Source: Zygaena filipendulae (Eukaryota; Arthropoda; Insecta; Lepidoptera; Zygaenidae). From it: 64,000 bases of DNA. Numbering within the stretch: position 1 is the stretch's first letter; each line of letters opens with the position of its first letter. The notes beneath the pieces are model-generated. The model searched no databases and was not told the DNA's origin. It saw only the letters and a list, made by a program, of their open reading frames with translations. A program made the position numbers and the translations under genes. This document shows positions 34,741 through 46,727 of this stretch, piece after piece. The stretch is taken from positions 4,786,501 to 4,850,500 of the forward strand of contig OU015663.1 of the NCBI GenBank assembly GCA_907165275.2. Reading direction: 5' to 3'.

Positions 34741-34956
34741 GAGCAACTTGTGGAGACCGCGTATTTGCTTTTTTAACAGAAGGAAGAAAAACTTAATAGC
34801 TCAGCGGTTTCAATTCTTATTACCGACTGAACTTGTTGAACTGAACAGCTTGTTCTTTACAACTTTAATCTTTATTGGAAAATAACGTAAATTTACTCGT
34901 AGTTGGTTTAGATTTTGTACCAAATCACCTATTAGAATTTTGCACGTTTTGCTGTT

Positions 34957-35582
34957 AATAGGGTACTTGCATGAATTTTTTTTTTCAGTCTATTTTAAAG
35001 ATATATGGCCTACTTAAACAAAGCAAGAAAAAGAAAAAAAATATATGCATAAATTAATTAAATACAGCGTTTCAAAGTTCCTACTTTAGACTTTACCGCC
35101 GAAACGCGGAATGACGTCACTTGTTCAAAATTACGCCTTATTAATCTGCGATAGAAATGTCACTGTCGTATTGACAGCGTCATGTGACACTGACAGACAG
35201 ATAACTCCAATATCCAAAAGCGAAATTAAGGTTGAACTGTGTCGATTTACTTCCAAAAGTTCCAGTAAAGAATCGAAATGCATCTTACCGATGAATTTTA
35301 AAGTAAAAAAACTTTAGAAAATGGAAAATATGCGTTGTCTGTATGCACTTAGTTTCTTTTGCCTTCTCTGAAAGAGGTAAAAAATAAAAGTGACGTCATG
35401 TGTCAAGCTGGGCTGTGATTGGTGTTTCGTTGCAACGTTCCGTTTCACAAAATTAAAATTTGAATATTTTGGAAACTATTGAAATTTTTTTAGTAAATCT
35501 TTCACGATAACGCTTTCCTAAGGCTCTATTTTTGAAATATTGACACAATTTCTTATTATAAATTTCATGCAAGTACCCTATT
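34957..35582. mobile_element. 600-bp MITE with AATAGGGTACTTGCATGA ends, copy 2
   Basis: It has the same ends and body as 7163-7760. It carries TGACGTCA at 35112-35119 and again at 35391-35398. Confidence 0.8.
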
Positions 35583-36194
35583 GTTATACGCGGTATTTAC
35601 AAACTGCTCTTACGCGGATTCGCACGCGCAGCGACGATTTGGCAACTCGCTACACGGTTAGGTATGCTTATAAATTATAATACGTACGATCGCGCGATCG
35701 TGGGACCATAAAAACCCTGTGTTATAAACAGAATTTTAAATGAGCACATTACGTCATATCATTGAGCGACTTTACGAGACGTATCTATAGACTATGTACA
35801 ATATTACAACAGCAGAATATTCAACTATTCCTTTTCAACTATTATGTATTAAGTTAGATATCCCTATTATTAAATGTTTCTGTATATCCTTTTGGTGTGT
35901 GTGTGTGTGACATGTGTGTGTATATTTACTTATATATATTTACTTATATTTATATAATACCTAAATATTTAAGTACGTATTTTATGTTGTGTAATATTTA
36001 TATATTAATTATCTCTATGTTCAGTCCTTGTGTATGTCTTAGTTTATAACAGTTTTTAGTTTTCAATACTATTATTTTTTATTCTTTTTCGTTTTTTCCG
36101 TAGGTTACACACCCCGTCCCTCTTATCTCTCTGTCCATCCAATGGTTAACTGTCAGAGAATGCCGCAAGGCCTGAAGTTCGCCATTTGTACTAT

Positions 36195-36244
36195 TTTTAA
36201 CCGACTTCCAAAAAGGAGGAGGTTCTATGTTCGATTGTATGTAT

Positions 36245-36289
<45 letters not shown>

Positions 36290-36960
36290 ATGTTCACCGA
36301 TTACTCGAAGACGGTTGGACCGATTTGAAAAATTCTTTTTTTGTTTGAAAGGGTATACTCCCAATTAGGTCCCATTGCCACCAAGTCGGGATCTGATGAT
36401 GGGATCTTGGAGAAATCGAGGGAACTCTTCAAAAATTATAGGCACACCTATAGCGATTTGGGTATTTTTGATAGTAAATCGTTCATTTGCTTTCGGAAAG
36501 CAAAATTTGAAGAGGTTGAACTGATGATGAAGACCACAGGTGGTCATCGGAACAACTCAAAAATAATACGTATTTCACGGGTTCCGATTGAAGCGATTTC
36601 AAAAATTGTTTTTTGTTTGAAAGGGGATACTCCCAAATTGATTCCATTGTCACCAAGTCGAGATCTGATGATGGGATCTTGAAGTAATCGAGGGAACTCT
36701 TCAAAAATTATGAGAACACTTATAGCGATTTTTGTATTTTTTATAGTAAAACGTTTCTTTGCTTTCGGAAAGCAAAATTTCAAGAAGAGGAACTGATGAT
36801 GAAGACCACAGATGGTCATCGGAACTACTCAATAATGGGTATTTCACGGGTTCCGAATCGTTAACTTTAATATGGTTTCTAAACAATTTATGCCCGTCAC
36901 AATGTATATGGTGAAGTGGAACTGATGGTGATGTACTAGGAGAACTCCTCAACAATTAAC
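36195..36960 (+). repeat. dispersed repeat with ~250-bp internal duplication, copy 1
   Basis: It starts TTTTAACCGACTTCCAAAAA then GGAGGAGGTT. The unit GATGATGGGATCTTG, AATCGAGGGAACTCTTCAAA, TTTGCTTTCGGAAAGCAAAA, GATGATGAAGACCACAG occurs twice (36390-36545 and 36665-36820). Other copies: 43160-43480, 58420-58930 (inverted), and the start alone at 62966-63020. Family unknown; no protein. Confidence 0.65.
36246..36285 (+). repeat. poly(T) run of 40
   Basis: Forty consecutive T bases inside the GGAGGAGGTT repeat. The equivalent place in the 58.9-kb copy is A15, so the length is variable. Confidence 0.9.
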
Positions 36961-37067
36961 GTCCCTGCGTCGGGAAAAGCAATATTTTGTAAAAGGTGAT
37001 GAGCAGTTGACATTAAGCTATTGTAACTTAGAGAAATTACGAACTAAGTCACTTAAAAGCGAGAAAT

Positions 37068-37499
37068 AAACAAAATTTTAACAAAAAAATTAAAACCGAC
37101 TTCCAAAAACACAAAACTAAAAAACTAAAAATAAAAAGCTAAAAATAACAAAATACCGATTTAATCCAAAAGACAAAAACACACGTAATATTATTATTCG
37201 TTTGTGCTACCACTGATCGGTATGAAGTCGGTGACAAGCCAAATATGGAGGGGGAAGATGGGCTAAGTCGACTCCCGCCACCAGCTCTTCGTGAGCAGAA
37301 CAACCCAAGTGGGCAGACACCAGCGGGCTTGTCACCGAATTCAAACCGATCAGTGGTAGCACAAACGAATAATAATATTACGTGTGTTTTTGTCTTTTGG
37401 ATTAAATCGGTATTTTGTTATTTTTAGCTTTTTATTTTTAGTTTTTTAGTTTTGTGTTTTTGGAAGTCGGTTTTAATTTTTTTGTTAAAATTTTGTTTA
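37068..37499. mobile_element. 430-bp palindromic element, copy 1
   Basis: AACAAAATTTTAACAAAAAA ... TTAAAACCGACTTCCAAAAA ... ATTCGTTTGTGCTACCACTG at the left is mirrored completely at 37340-37499. The centre at about 37250-37320 carries GCCACCAGCTCTTCGTGAGC. A copy lies at 57981-58345. Confidence 0.75.
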
Positions 37500-38639
37500 T
37501 GTGCAAGAAGAATAAATAAATAAATAAATATGAATCGACCATCTAAATACATAAGTAGTAGGTACAATGATAATATTATATTTGCCAATGTTAGTATAAG
37601 TAATACCTATCTATTCCAATATAATTTTCCTTGCTAAGCTTTTGCTGCTAAACTCTAACTTTCTCGTATTAGATAAAATAGTCAGAAAGCGGGTACCTAC
37701 CAATCCGAAATGAATACTCATAAAATACTTTTTCAACTCTATTTTCAGCTGAGTCTGCTTATTTTCCCGATTGAGGTTATACCTACCTACATTATTTTTG
37801 TTATTTAATTTACTAAAAAGAAAGAAGATGCATAGAATGTGGATGGACGAAACCTTTAAGTTTTTCTAGAAGACTTATCATGCATCTCACATACAGAGGT
37901 AGTTAGTTAGATCATTCAGATATACTTAAGTTAAATTTTGATTCATCGGCTTCCTTTCCAACTAGTCCTGTTCTCCCCAGTTAAAACCTAAGTTGAAACT
38001 CAGTTTAAACTTTTAACCGTGTTTCCCAAACTATACCTAGCATGCCTTTCTATCAGCGTGTAGTTTGGTCACGTATTGACAATTTGGATAGCTGCGACGC
38101 AACTGTGACGCAACAGTCGCAACACAAAATGCGGTAGCCCAAAGAGAAACCTACTTGCGTAGGTAACCTTCAATTAATCTCATGTTAGGCTATGATCTCA
38201 TGTGAATAATTTACGTTAGCCCGTTAGACATGCGTACCTTCGCGAACGCTAGTTTGTTGGTAAGTACTTGCAGCTGCTTTACCTAAACTTGGCTGGAAGC
38301 CAACCGAAATCGAATAGGGGCCGCAGTCATTGCCGCAAACCAACTCAATATTTAGGTAGGTATATACTTTTGTATTAGATTGCGTGGTTTTTGGAAGTAC
38401 GCTGGCGTAGTCATCACAATAATAGTTTCTTAATAGTGTCTACAGAAGCGTCTCTGGCCCATGTAGCGCCCGTGTGCAAACATTACCCTAGGGCCCCCTA
38501 GTAAGCGCGCGGTCAAAATGGAATAGGTATACAAAGTACAAGTATGTAACAGGCAACAGCACATCAAGTTACCACAAACTATTCAGTCAGCTATTTCTCT
38601 CCTCTTAGCCAGCGGGAGCAAATGATGCTTCCGGCAAAG

Positions 38640-38835
38640 ATCGTTGTAATGATAGGAATCGCAGCTATCCCCAATGCGTAACCCAAATATCTGAAGAACC
38701 TTTTCTATATGCTCTCGATGCGGGTTATATAAGTGGCGTATCGAGGATTCCAGACCTGAGAAGCATACTCCAGTTAGCTGCGAACAAACGTACAGTAAAG
38801 AACTTTGAATGTTTTCCTAGAAGCTTGGTTCACTA
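38640..38835 (-). pseudogene. decayed non-LTR retrotransposon reverse transcriptase fragment
   Basis: Read on the minus strand the frame is FKVLYCTFVRS-stop-LEYASQVWNPRYATYITR, IESI-stop-KRFFRYLGYA. The core LEYASQVWNP...IESIQKRF is the conserved segment downstream of the RT active site in jockey-type LINEs. Two in-frame stops and no flanking domains show it is dead. Confidence 0.75.
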
Positions 38836-38854
38836 TTTTATTGACACACATTAA

Positions 38855-39018
38855 TTTCAGAGTTCCCGCGGGAATTCCAATATAAAAAGTACCTTATGTC
38901 CTTCTCTGTATCCCTGATGTGTGCAAAATTTCATGGTGATCCGTTGAGCCGGTGATGTGTGAAAGCGTAACAAACAAACAAATTCACTTTCGCATTTATA
39001 GGTATAATATTAGTAAGG
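38855..39018 (-). mobile_element. Helitron fragment
   Basis: TTTCAGAGTTCCCGCGGGAA, TTCTCTGTATCCCTGATGTG and ACAAATTCACTTTCGCATTT, ending ATAATATTAGTAAGGAC, form the 5' portion of a minus-orientation copy. The CTAG end is missing. Confidence 0.6.
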
Positions 39019-39060
39019 ACTGTAATCGTCCACCCACGCTTGGAACCGACCCCAGGGTCT

Positions 39061-39110
39061 CAAATCAAATCAAATCAAATCAAATCAAATATACTTTATT
39101 GCACACACAG
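39061..39110 (+). repeat. (CAAAT)6 followed by a retroelement-like tail
   Basis: Six CAAAT units lead directly into ATACTTTATTGCACACACAG. The same junction type (ATACAAT, then ATACTTTATTGCAC) occurs at 16242-16270. This is typical of a retroelement end with a simple-sequence tail, seen in reverse. Confidence 0.6.
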
Positions 39111-39452
39111 TAGAAGACACAAAATTTACAAAACACAGAAACATATGGATACGTACATATGGGTCTCTTGATTTTCGGAAGGGCATTGTGACCGCCTTAT
39201 TTGATACCAAAGCGGCTCAAATCTTAATTTTAATTATAGAATCGATTGCCAATAAATTAAGTCTGCGATAACTATGCAAAAACCGGGTAAAATTAATTTC
39301 ACACTTGCGATAAACTGCAGTCCGAATTTTATGCTACATTTTGATGGTTAGTCTAAATTAAACTTTAAATTAAATAGGTACCTATATAAGGTTTGTGAAT
39401 GCACTTCTCAATATTTTTTTAGTAACTATTGGTGTTACAATTAGTAAATTTA

Positions 39453-39691
39453 CCGCCGCACTCAGAGTCGACTTTAATGATTACTTAGTTAAGTATATAT
39501 TTTTAAAACAAAACTGCCGCAATCAGAGACGTTCAGTAAATTAATATATTAATTGGCATTTCACTAATTAAGTTACATCTCATTAAATGCCAATTAACAT
39601 TAATTTACTGAACGTCTCTGATTTCGGCAGTTTTGTTTTAAAAATCTATACTTAACTAAGTAATCATTAAAGTCGACTCTGAGTGCGGCGG
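39453..39691. mobile_element. Harbinger-type MITE (GCCGCACTCAGAG ends), intact copy
   Basis: TTA target duplications lie at 39450-39452 and 39692-39694. Ends are CCGCCGCACTCAGAGTCGAC and complement. 239 bp, with long inverted arms. It sits about 80 bp upstream of the first TMEM179-like exon. Confidence 0.85.
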
Positions 39692-39790
39692 TTAGTTACC
39701 TAAGTTAATAATAATAAGTTCCTGTTCATTGTGCTCACTATTTTTTAACCCAATAATTTTGTTTCAGGATGGACCTGAAGTGAAGTGAAA

Positions 39791-42700
39791 ATGACAATAT
39801 TGATTCATGACTATCTACAACTAGAGGAACGAGCAGCGCGACACCTTAGAGTATGGAAAGGTGCTAAAGTTTTATTATCCTCAGATTCTTCTTCATATCA
39901 GAATCAGAATTTTATAATAAAACTGTAGAGAGGTCAATTCTGTACATTGAATATATATTCAAAATTACTATTGGAGGATGAATGGTGATCGATACTGATG
40001 CCAAAAATGCAATCAGTAAATTTTTTGTCATGTCTGCCTGTCTGTATGTGCACACATGGGTCAAAAACTACTAAAGGGATTTTAACCAAACTTGGTTAGA
40101 TTGTAGTCCATACTCCTGGGCAAGTTATAGGCTATAACATAACGCTAAGACACATATGGGAGCCGAGCAGTGACGATAAATTTGATTGGCGCCCCACGTT
40201 GAGCGCCAACTGTCGGGTTCGGAAGTAGTATGGCCTTCGGCTAGCTCAAATAAAAATAATAAAAATAAATTTAGTAAATTAGAGCTTTTGTATTCTTCAA
40301 ATCGTATCTAGTTCTGCCAAAAAAGTAAAAAATCAAATTTTAAATATAATAGGAACAGATTAAAAAATAAATAACAAATATTAGGAATGAGGCGGGATTT
40401 CATAACGAGTGGCATACGGCCGCCTCGTTACAAAGTCGGATGAAAATGCGCTTTGGAGCTCTTATCCTCGCATACGTTTACTCAATCACGCAAAAACGGC
40501 TGAACGGATTTTAATGAAATTTGGCATGCACGTTGTCAGGGGTACAGAGAAGGACATAGGGTACTTTTATCCCGGAATTCCCGCGGGAACTCCGAAATTA
40601 CCGCGGGTGAAACCGCGGGGCACAGCTAGTAATTAATAAATATCTCTTGACATACCTACAGGTACCTAGCTAGCATATACTTAGATATTAGTTAGGTACT
40701 TATTACTTAAACAAACAAACTAAAGCTCGCGATGATTTCATGATGACTTCAGATTTGATAAGGTCGGGGACGGTCACCGATGGTTATTGGTTTGTATATT
40801 ATTATTTAACGTACCTACCTAATTTTAGTACCTGTATCTCGTGTACATTGTACCTACACTGATACAATATTACTTAACACGGAGGATAGTAGTATGGTAG
40901 TAGACCATCCACGTAAAATTTAAAACTTATTTCTTGTTCTAGGATGGCACATAACACTTTTCGTCTTCGCCGCTGTGTTTGGAATACTAAATTACGTGTT
41001 TTTACAAAACACTATGCAGTTAGTTGACAATAACTGTGTGCTCTATCCCCGTAAGCTAGAATTTCATATGGTCGAACTTCCCGAGCCTACAGATAAGGCT
41101 AATGAAACAATTAACTCTCCACGAAATAACGGAGGCATAATAAATAAAAATGACACTACGAGTACAATAGTGACTACAGATTCAAACGTTAACGAAAATG
41201 TTACGGAGACACCGAAAAGTAAAAGGGAAGCGGAAACGCACAGAAATGACTCGATGAATGAGGAGACAACTGTTGTGGTGGTTAATAACATTACTGTTGT
41301 TACTGGTAAGTCCGAGGAGAAATAAGATGTTAAGTCTTTATACAAGGAGAATAAAATAGATGACTGATAAGTAGTTGGAAATATTGAAATAAGTCCACAA
41401 ATGTAGCTTAAATTGAAAGGTCAAAGGGTTTTAAACTACCCCGGTGCATATTATGATTATTATTACTTTAGCTGATTCCCACTTTCATACATTACTGAAT
41501 TTTCTAGAGAACTGTGCGTATTTCCGGAAAGAAAATTGCAACAATTGAACTTTTGTAACTATTTTCATACAAAATTTAATAAAAATCGGTACATCCGTTG
41601 AAATGAGTGCTGAGCGTGTTGGATGAAAGCTTTATAATAGAGACCATGTAGGTACTGGCAGACGCGGTAGATATTTCTGCTTACGCAAAACATAAAACCG
41701 CACCGCTCATGCATCGATTAGGGTCTCCCTACATATCCCCTTTGCGACGGCCGATAGGCTGAATGCGAGTATGCTAGTTACGATGTATATGGGGAGAGCC
41801 TTATCGAGGCAGGAGTGGTTTTTTTGAAGCGGGAGTGTGAATTTCACATTTCCTTGATCACCGATATTGAATCTATGATTACCTAATGATACAGTCGAAA
41901 TCGGTGAACGAAGAAACATCAAACTTGAAAATGCACTTTTGTATTTTGTGTAAGCAGAATTTGCCCTCAGGCTTCTCGGAAGGTGCAGAATGATAGGAGA
42001 CATGGTTATCAAATGCGCATATAGGACCGGTCATTGAAGAGATAAATAAATGATCGATTTCTGATGATTTTCAGCAAACAAAACTCACCATTTGATGTTG
42101 GACACGAGCCGCTCTCTATTCGGTAGAGAAAGCGACTGTCAGTTTGCCGAATACATGCCCATTTTGTGCACCGTATTCGCAGCAGTATGGACCACATTTT
42201 TTACTATGTGTCCGGGAGGCGGGCACCCCAGGTCCGGGTAAGTACAGTTTCTCTTCCATAATTTTTAGTGTGTTCTTGATCAAAAAGCTTCATAGTAGCA
42301 TCTAGTAGTCATTATGAAGCTTGTTGCTCAAAATTCCCAATCACCCAAAGTATAATCGTGCAAGTTAGGTGCTATAAGCTGCTGCTGCTCAACATGTAAT
42401 TTATCCAAAGGAAAGGATAAAAAAGTGTAGGTTTAGGTACTTATATTATTTACTTGGCTAACAGCCTTCGGAAAATATTGAATCTTCACTACCAAGTTAA
42501 GAGGGTATTGAAGATCTATTGATAAGATATGTATGAGATGACGGCATTTAGTCCAAGGATTCTATTTAATGTAAAACTTTTATGCTGTGGCTAAATAAGT
42601 GTGTGTAAGTAAAAATAGGTAGGTACCTACTTAGAAACTGATTCAATAAAATTGTAATGTCTATTTTCAGACTTCGGCAGCCCTGGCGCATCTTAACTCC

Positions 42701-44728
42701 AGCTCTATTGTTTGCAATCGTTTTGGTGGGGCTGACAGGGCACAGCTTTAACATAACAAATGGAGGCATTCTAGCTTTTTGCTCAGCATTTTATAACTTC
42801 ACAAATACAACCACGTAAGAACTTTCATATAGGCCCTTACTATTATCTAGTAGCACACTAGTAGTAGTGTCGTCTACCCACTTCGATAAAGATATATTTT
42901 GTGACTATCTTTATCTATGGTAGATTCCGCGTTATGACTTATTATTATGACTCATACAGACAGCTAAACAAACTGAGGTCATAAAAAGATCGATAGAAAG
43001 AGAAATCGATCGAAAATTTACTATCTGCGTCAACTTGGGAAAATGCGATATCAGAAAAAATAATAATATCTATTTGGTTAAATAAAGTTTAATAAAATCG
43101 AGGTGCGAGATAACTCGTATAATGCGGAAAAATGTCGAATTTAATTTTTATGACATGTATTTTTGTATGTTTACCGATTACTCGAAGACCGTTGGACCGA
43201 TTTGGAAGATTGTTTTTTTGTTTGAAAGGGTAGGTAGGTATACATCCCATTGTCACCAAGTCGGGATCTGATGATGGGATCTTGGCGAAATCGAGGGAAC
43301 TTTTCAAATCTTATGGGCACAGCTATAGCGATTTGGGTATTTTTATAGTAAATAGTTCATTTGCTTTCGAAAAGCAAAATCAACAGAAGTGAAACTGATG
43401 ATGAAGACCACAGGTGGTCACCGAAACTACTCAATAATACGTATTTCACGGATTCCGATACGATTAGGTACTTTTAATAAGGTTTCGAAACAATTTAAAC
43501 AATTTAACAATAGATCTGTGTGTTGTGAAGTGGATTATTATTATTTATAATCGTCACAATGCATCGTCGTAGTTTGTAGAAGCCGTTTGTGACACTTTTT
43601 GTTATCCAGTTAACATGCCATCAATTTTTTTTTTCATACGAAATATCTTAGAAGATACCTACATATTGATGTAATGTAATGTAATACAAGGTATGATTAT
43701 TCATAGCAACTGGCGCCAATTCGATCCCAGTACCAAAGACTATTAACTTTTACTACGTGATGTGCAAAAATTTCATCAATTTGTCGCAGGTGTTCAGCGG
43801 CCAATGTGTACATCGAATTGGGCCAGAACGCCTCGTGGGGTATGGGCGGTCGCGCTGCGGCGGCTCGGGCCGCCAGCGCCGGCGCGTGGGCGAGCTGGGC
43901 GTGCGCCGCCGCCCTGCTGTTCGCGCGCTGCCTCGCCGCGCCCGATTTCCACGTCAAGCGCACGGGCGTCTATCTGCTCAAGGACCCACAGAATGTACGT
44001 AGCTCTTGTCTATTTTTGACACTACTGTTGGTGTAGTGGTAAATAAACTTAGCCAAGTTGACAATGTATAATCGTTAACGCATAGAAAACTAAGGAATGA
44101 ATCGTCATGTCACGTGGTCACGCAAAACGATTTTAGGTGACCACGTGATACTAGTACACTACCATTCGTTCCTTAGTTTGATCATAGATTGTCAACTTGG
44201 CTAAGGGAGCAGGTGCCTCGGATGTCAATCCCCGCATCACGGTAAACATTTAAGTAATGAACACGATTTTTGGTACCTACTCTGAATCTAAATTCGATCG
44301 AGTTTCATGTATTTACAAAAAAACGTATCAGCTGTTGTCACATACCTACATCTACTGGCTACTCATAGACACAAACTTTAAAACTTTAGACAAACAAAAC
44401 ATAGTTTCGCAATAAGTAATTTTTAACTACAATCAATATAAGTACTTCAGTCATAAGTCATAACGGTATAATGCTTTTGCAGAAATTAGCTCCTCATCTC
44501 AAGAAGTCTGTGCGTTACAATCAGAAGTCAGCGCAGGGTTCACCAAGCATGCGTGACAACATGTCGGTCAAGTCGGAGCCCACTGCCATCACGGAGTTGG
44601 TGACGGCTACAGTGGAACCCGGGCAAGATTCCGCGCCCACTTCGGTCACTGTCACGCCCATCAAAAATCAAAGACACGACATTGATATGATCGACTTAAC
44701 TCCTGAGGAAAACTGCAGTCATCGATGA
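39791..44728 (+). CDS. TMEM179-like four-span membrane protein
   Basis: Six exons join in phase: 39791-39860, 40943-41305, 42075-42237, 42671-42814, 43790-43994, 44483-44728 (TGA), giving 396 residues. Predicted membrane spans: about 25-45 (WHITLFVFAAVFGILNYVFL), 170-190 (EYMPILCTVFAAVWTTFFTM), 205-224 (ILTPALLFAIVLVGLTG) and 275-294 (GAWASWACAAALLFARCLA). The layout (short N-terminus, CVLYPRKLEF loop start, DCQF before span 2, WASW in span 4, cytosolic tail) resembles TMEM179, a four-span protein of poorly known, mainly neuronal function. The first loop is unusually long (about 120 residues), rich in N, T and E, with many N-x-S/T sites. The tail (about 95 residues) is polar. Exon 1 is preceded by an acceptor (TTTCAG at 39767), so a 5' untranslated exon exists upstream, and a four-codon uORF (39769-39783) precedes the start. 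A poly(A) signal is near 45208. Confidence 0.75.
39911..40629 (+). mobile_element. long Helitron copy in TMEM179-like intron 1
   Basis: It is aligned by eye to 1598-2074 along its whole length (TAATAAAACTGTAGAGAG, GGATGAATGGTGATCGATAC, ACTCCTGGGCAAGTTATAGG). It ends with ACCGCGGGTGAAACCGCGGG, then GCACAGCTAG|T. It differs by an insertion at about 40186-40432. Confidence 0.75.
40186..40432 (+). mobile_element. LTR-like insertion inside the Helitron
   Basis: This block of about 245 bp is absent from the otherwise matching copy at 1598-2074. It contains TTGGCGCCCCACGTTGAGCG, which looks like a primer-binding site. It then has TGTCGGGTTCGG ... GCCGCCTCGTTACA, which has the TG...CA form of an LTR. 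It may be a solo LTR or a terminal-repeat-in-miniature remnant. Non-coding. Confidence 0.45.
43160..43480 (+). repeat. truncated copy of the 36.2-kb dispersed repeat in TMEM179-like intron 4
   Basis: ACCGATTACTCGAAGACCGT, GGGATCTGATGATGGGATCT, ATTTGCTTTCGAAAAGCAAA and GATGATGAAGACCACAGGTG appear in the same order as at 36296-36560. Confidence 0.7.
44049..44204. mobile_element. MITE with TTAGCCAAGTTGACA ends, copy 2
   Basis: The left TTAGCCAAGTTGACAATGTA is inverted at the right (GATTGTCAACTTGGCTAA). The inner GTCACGTGGTCAC / GTGACCACGTGA arms match. It lies in TMEM179-like intron 5. Confidence 0.8.
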
Positions 44729-45205
44729 AAATCTTGTATTTATTAAGTAACTATATAAATTGATTACCTCCGCTTACCCCGATGCAGCGAAGGTCGGGTT
44801 CAAACTTCAATATAAAAACGTTTAGTTACTTGTATAATTAGATAATTATCCAAGTGTTGACGTTTTCCTTTGACTTTCCCAGCATACCATATTATATTTG
44901 GTTAGGCTGGAGGAAAAGCACGGGCATTAGTGCAGGTGAACGTTAGTGCATTTCAAAAGGACCCTGAGTCGCAAGTACCGGGCTCTCATCCCAGTTTCTG
45001 ACCCTGAATTAGGTTGGTAAAAGTTGTAGGTACCAAACTTCGTGAACACAGGTATGTTCTTGGGTGTAACTGATTTCAATCATGAAAAGTAAATGTTGTT
45101 ATTTAATTATTTAGGTGATAAGTATATTATAGCTGCTTAGGTTACTAACTATTATATAATTATGTATTTATAATAGACTTACTTATTCGTTCATTTATAT
45201 TAATT

Positions 45206-45214
45206 TTAATAAAA
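45206..45214 (+). terminator. poly(A) signal of TMEM179-like gene
   Basis: TTTTAATAAAAGAG about 480 bp after the stop is the clearest AATAAA downstream. Confidence 0.4.
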
Positions 45215-45951
45215 GAGAATTAACTTGGCTCATAATACCCATTGTATTAATTTATCCGGCTCAAAGGACCAAAGAGTATATAACCACTAAAGGACCGCAA
45301 TGTTTTTTGAGCAATCGTAGTGATTATGCTCAGAAGAATGTTATCTTTGGCTATGATCGTTGACAAAAAATACTCCATAGAAACTATAAAGTCGAAGTGA
45401 ATAACAAAGATCATATTATAATCAGAGATAAGGTAATCACTACGTGACTATAATCACTACGTTTGTGAATAACGGTTTTTCATACTGCATTTTCTAACCG
45501 TACGAGGCTAAAATACGTTGTAACCAGAGAGAAGGTAATCACTACGTTTTAAGAGACGGGACTTCCTTACTTGGTTTTGGAATCCATTTAGCAGACCCAG
45601 CAATACCAACACAGCGAAAATTTAAATGTCAAAATACTTCATAACTCATGGGTACCAACATTAACGAGAACAATAGGGATGGCCACATGTAGTTCCTGAT
45701 TAAATCGATATCGATAAATTATCATTAGAGCATCGTGGGCTTCATACCAGGTGAATTAAATCTACAACGGGGGAAAACATTTGTCGTAAAATTGAAACAA
45801 TAAATTATTATTTTTATTTATTTATTATTATTCCAATATTTTAGTTTGTCATGATGATGATGTTATTAGATAGATATACTTATTTTCTCTTTAAAAATTA
45901 CATTTACATTTTATGTCAAAATTAATTAACCTATTTGGGAAAGTAAATGAT

Positions 45952-46560
45952 TTACTTCGCAGTGCCTCCTTGTTGAGCCTTGTTTAAATTATCGGTAGAA
46001 ATATCTATCGGTAGAAGTATCCGACATTCGTTCCTTACATCTCCACAGACATATTTTATATCGTGAAGTTTTTCGATTGGAATGTAAGCTAAGTCATCAT
46101 TTCCAATATTTTTTACCCATTTTCGACATCTGAAATTAAAATATCTATCAATCATGCAAGTACACTTAGAAACAAGATAGAGTATAATATAAGACGAGGT
46201 ATAATATATACAGAAGACGAGGTTCACTTTATTAGAATACGATCATAATACTTAATGAAAACTGCAGTAAGTAATGAAAAAAGTATACGCAGCAGCAGCT
46301 ATACAAAAATATTCCAAAATATTCACTATAACAGCATCATTCATTAAACTTTATCGATAGTGAAGATTTACATCACTATGGTTTACAAACATGCAAATAT
46401 TTTTTTCTCATTTCAAAAAGATAGTGTATTATTTTAGTCTTGCTGATAGCTGAAGAGAACAAAATACTTTATTACTTTACTCAAACTGTACTTACCGGTC
46501 TTCATCTATAGGAAATTTCGTGATAAATTTCCTTTTATTTAAATTTTGTCGACTCTATCT
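45952..46560 (-). pseudogene. THAP-like domain unit, left copy
   Basis: Two exons on the minus strand: the first ends at 46496 (FITKFPIDEDR, donor GGTAAGT) and the second runs 46129-45952 to a TAA stop. Joined, they read FPIDEDRCRKWVKNIGNDDL ... KYVCGDVRNECRILL. THAP zinc-binding domains have this F-P-x-D-x-x-R-C-x-x-W core, but the usual C-x-x-H-F ligand end is here CGDVRN. No start codon or first CxxC pair is found, because a stop lies just upstream in frame. It is a degenerate or incomplete gene, probably from a transposon. Confidence 0.55.
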
Positions 46561-46727
46561 TTTTCTACAAATTACATACGTACTACACCGTCTAATCGGT
46601 GCTATTTCACTACCCAATCACAAGAAAATAGTTTTTAATAGTCACACTGCACTTTTCAAAGCGTAAATCACACAAATTTTGTAAAAATCACACAATTATT
46701 TTCCCAAATAACAACATGCGTCGCCAT

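Larger units (their letters stand above)
28120..39760. other. 11.6-kb repeat desert
   Basis: No host gene can be supported between the RNF139-like and TMEM179-like genes. The stretch contains fold-back elements, Helitron ends, a PIF1 helicase remnant, a dead LINE fragment, two long palindromes, microsatellites and one short protein-like open stretch at 33.6 kb. Confidence 0.6.

Noticed and set aside
36142..36348. Frame containing a run of phenylalanines
   Set aside because: It is created by the 40-base T-run.
41064..41345. 93-residue minus-strand frame
   Set aside because: It is the antisense shadow of TMEM179-like exon 2.
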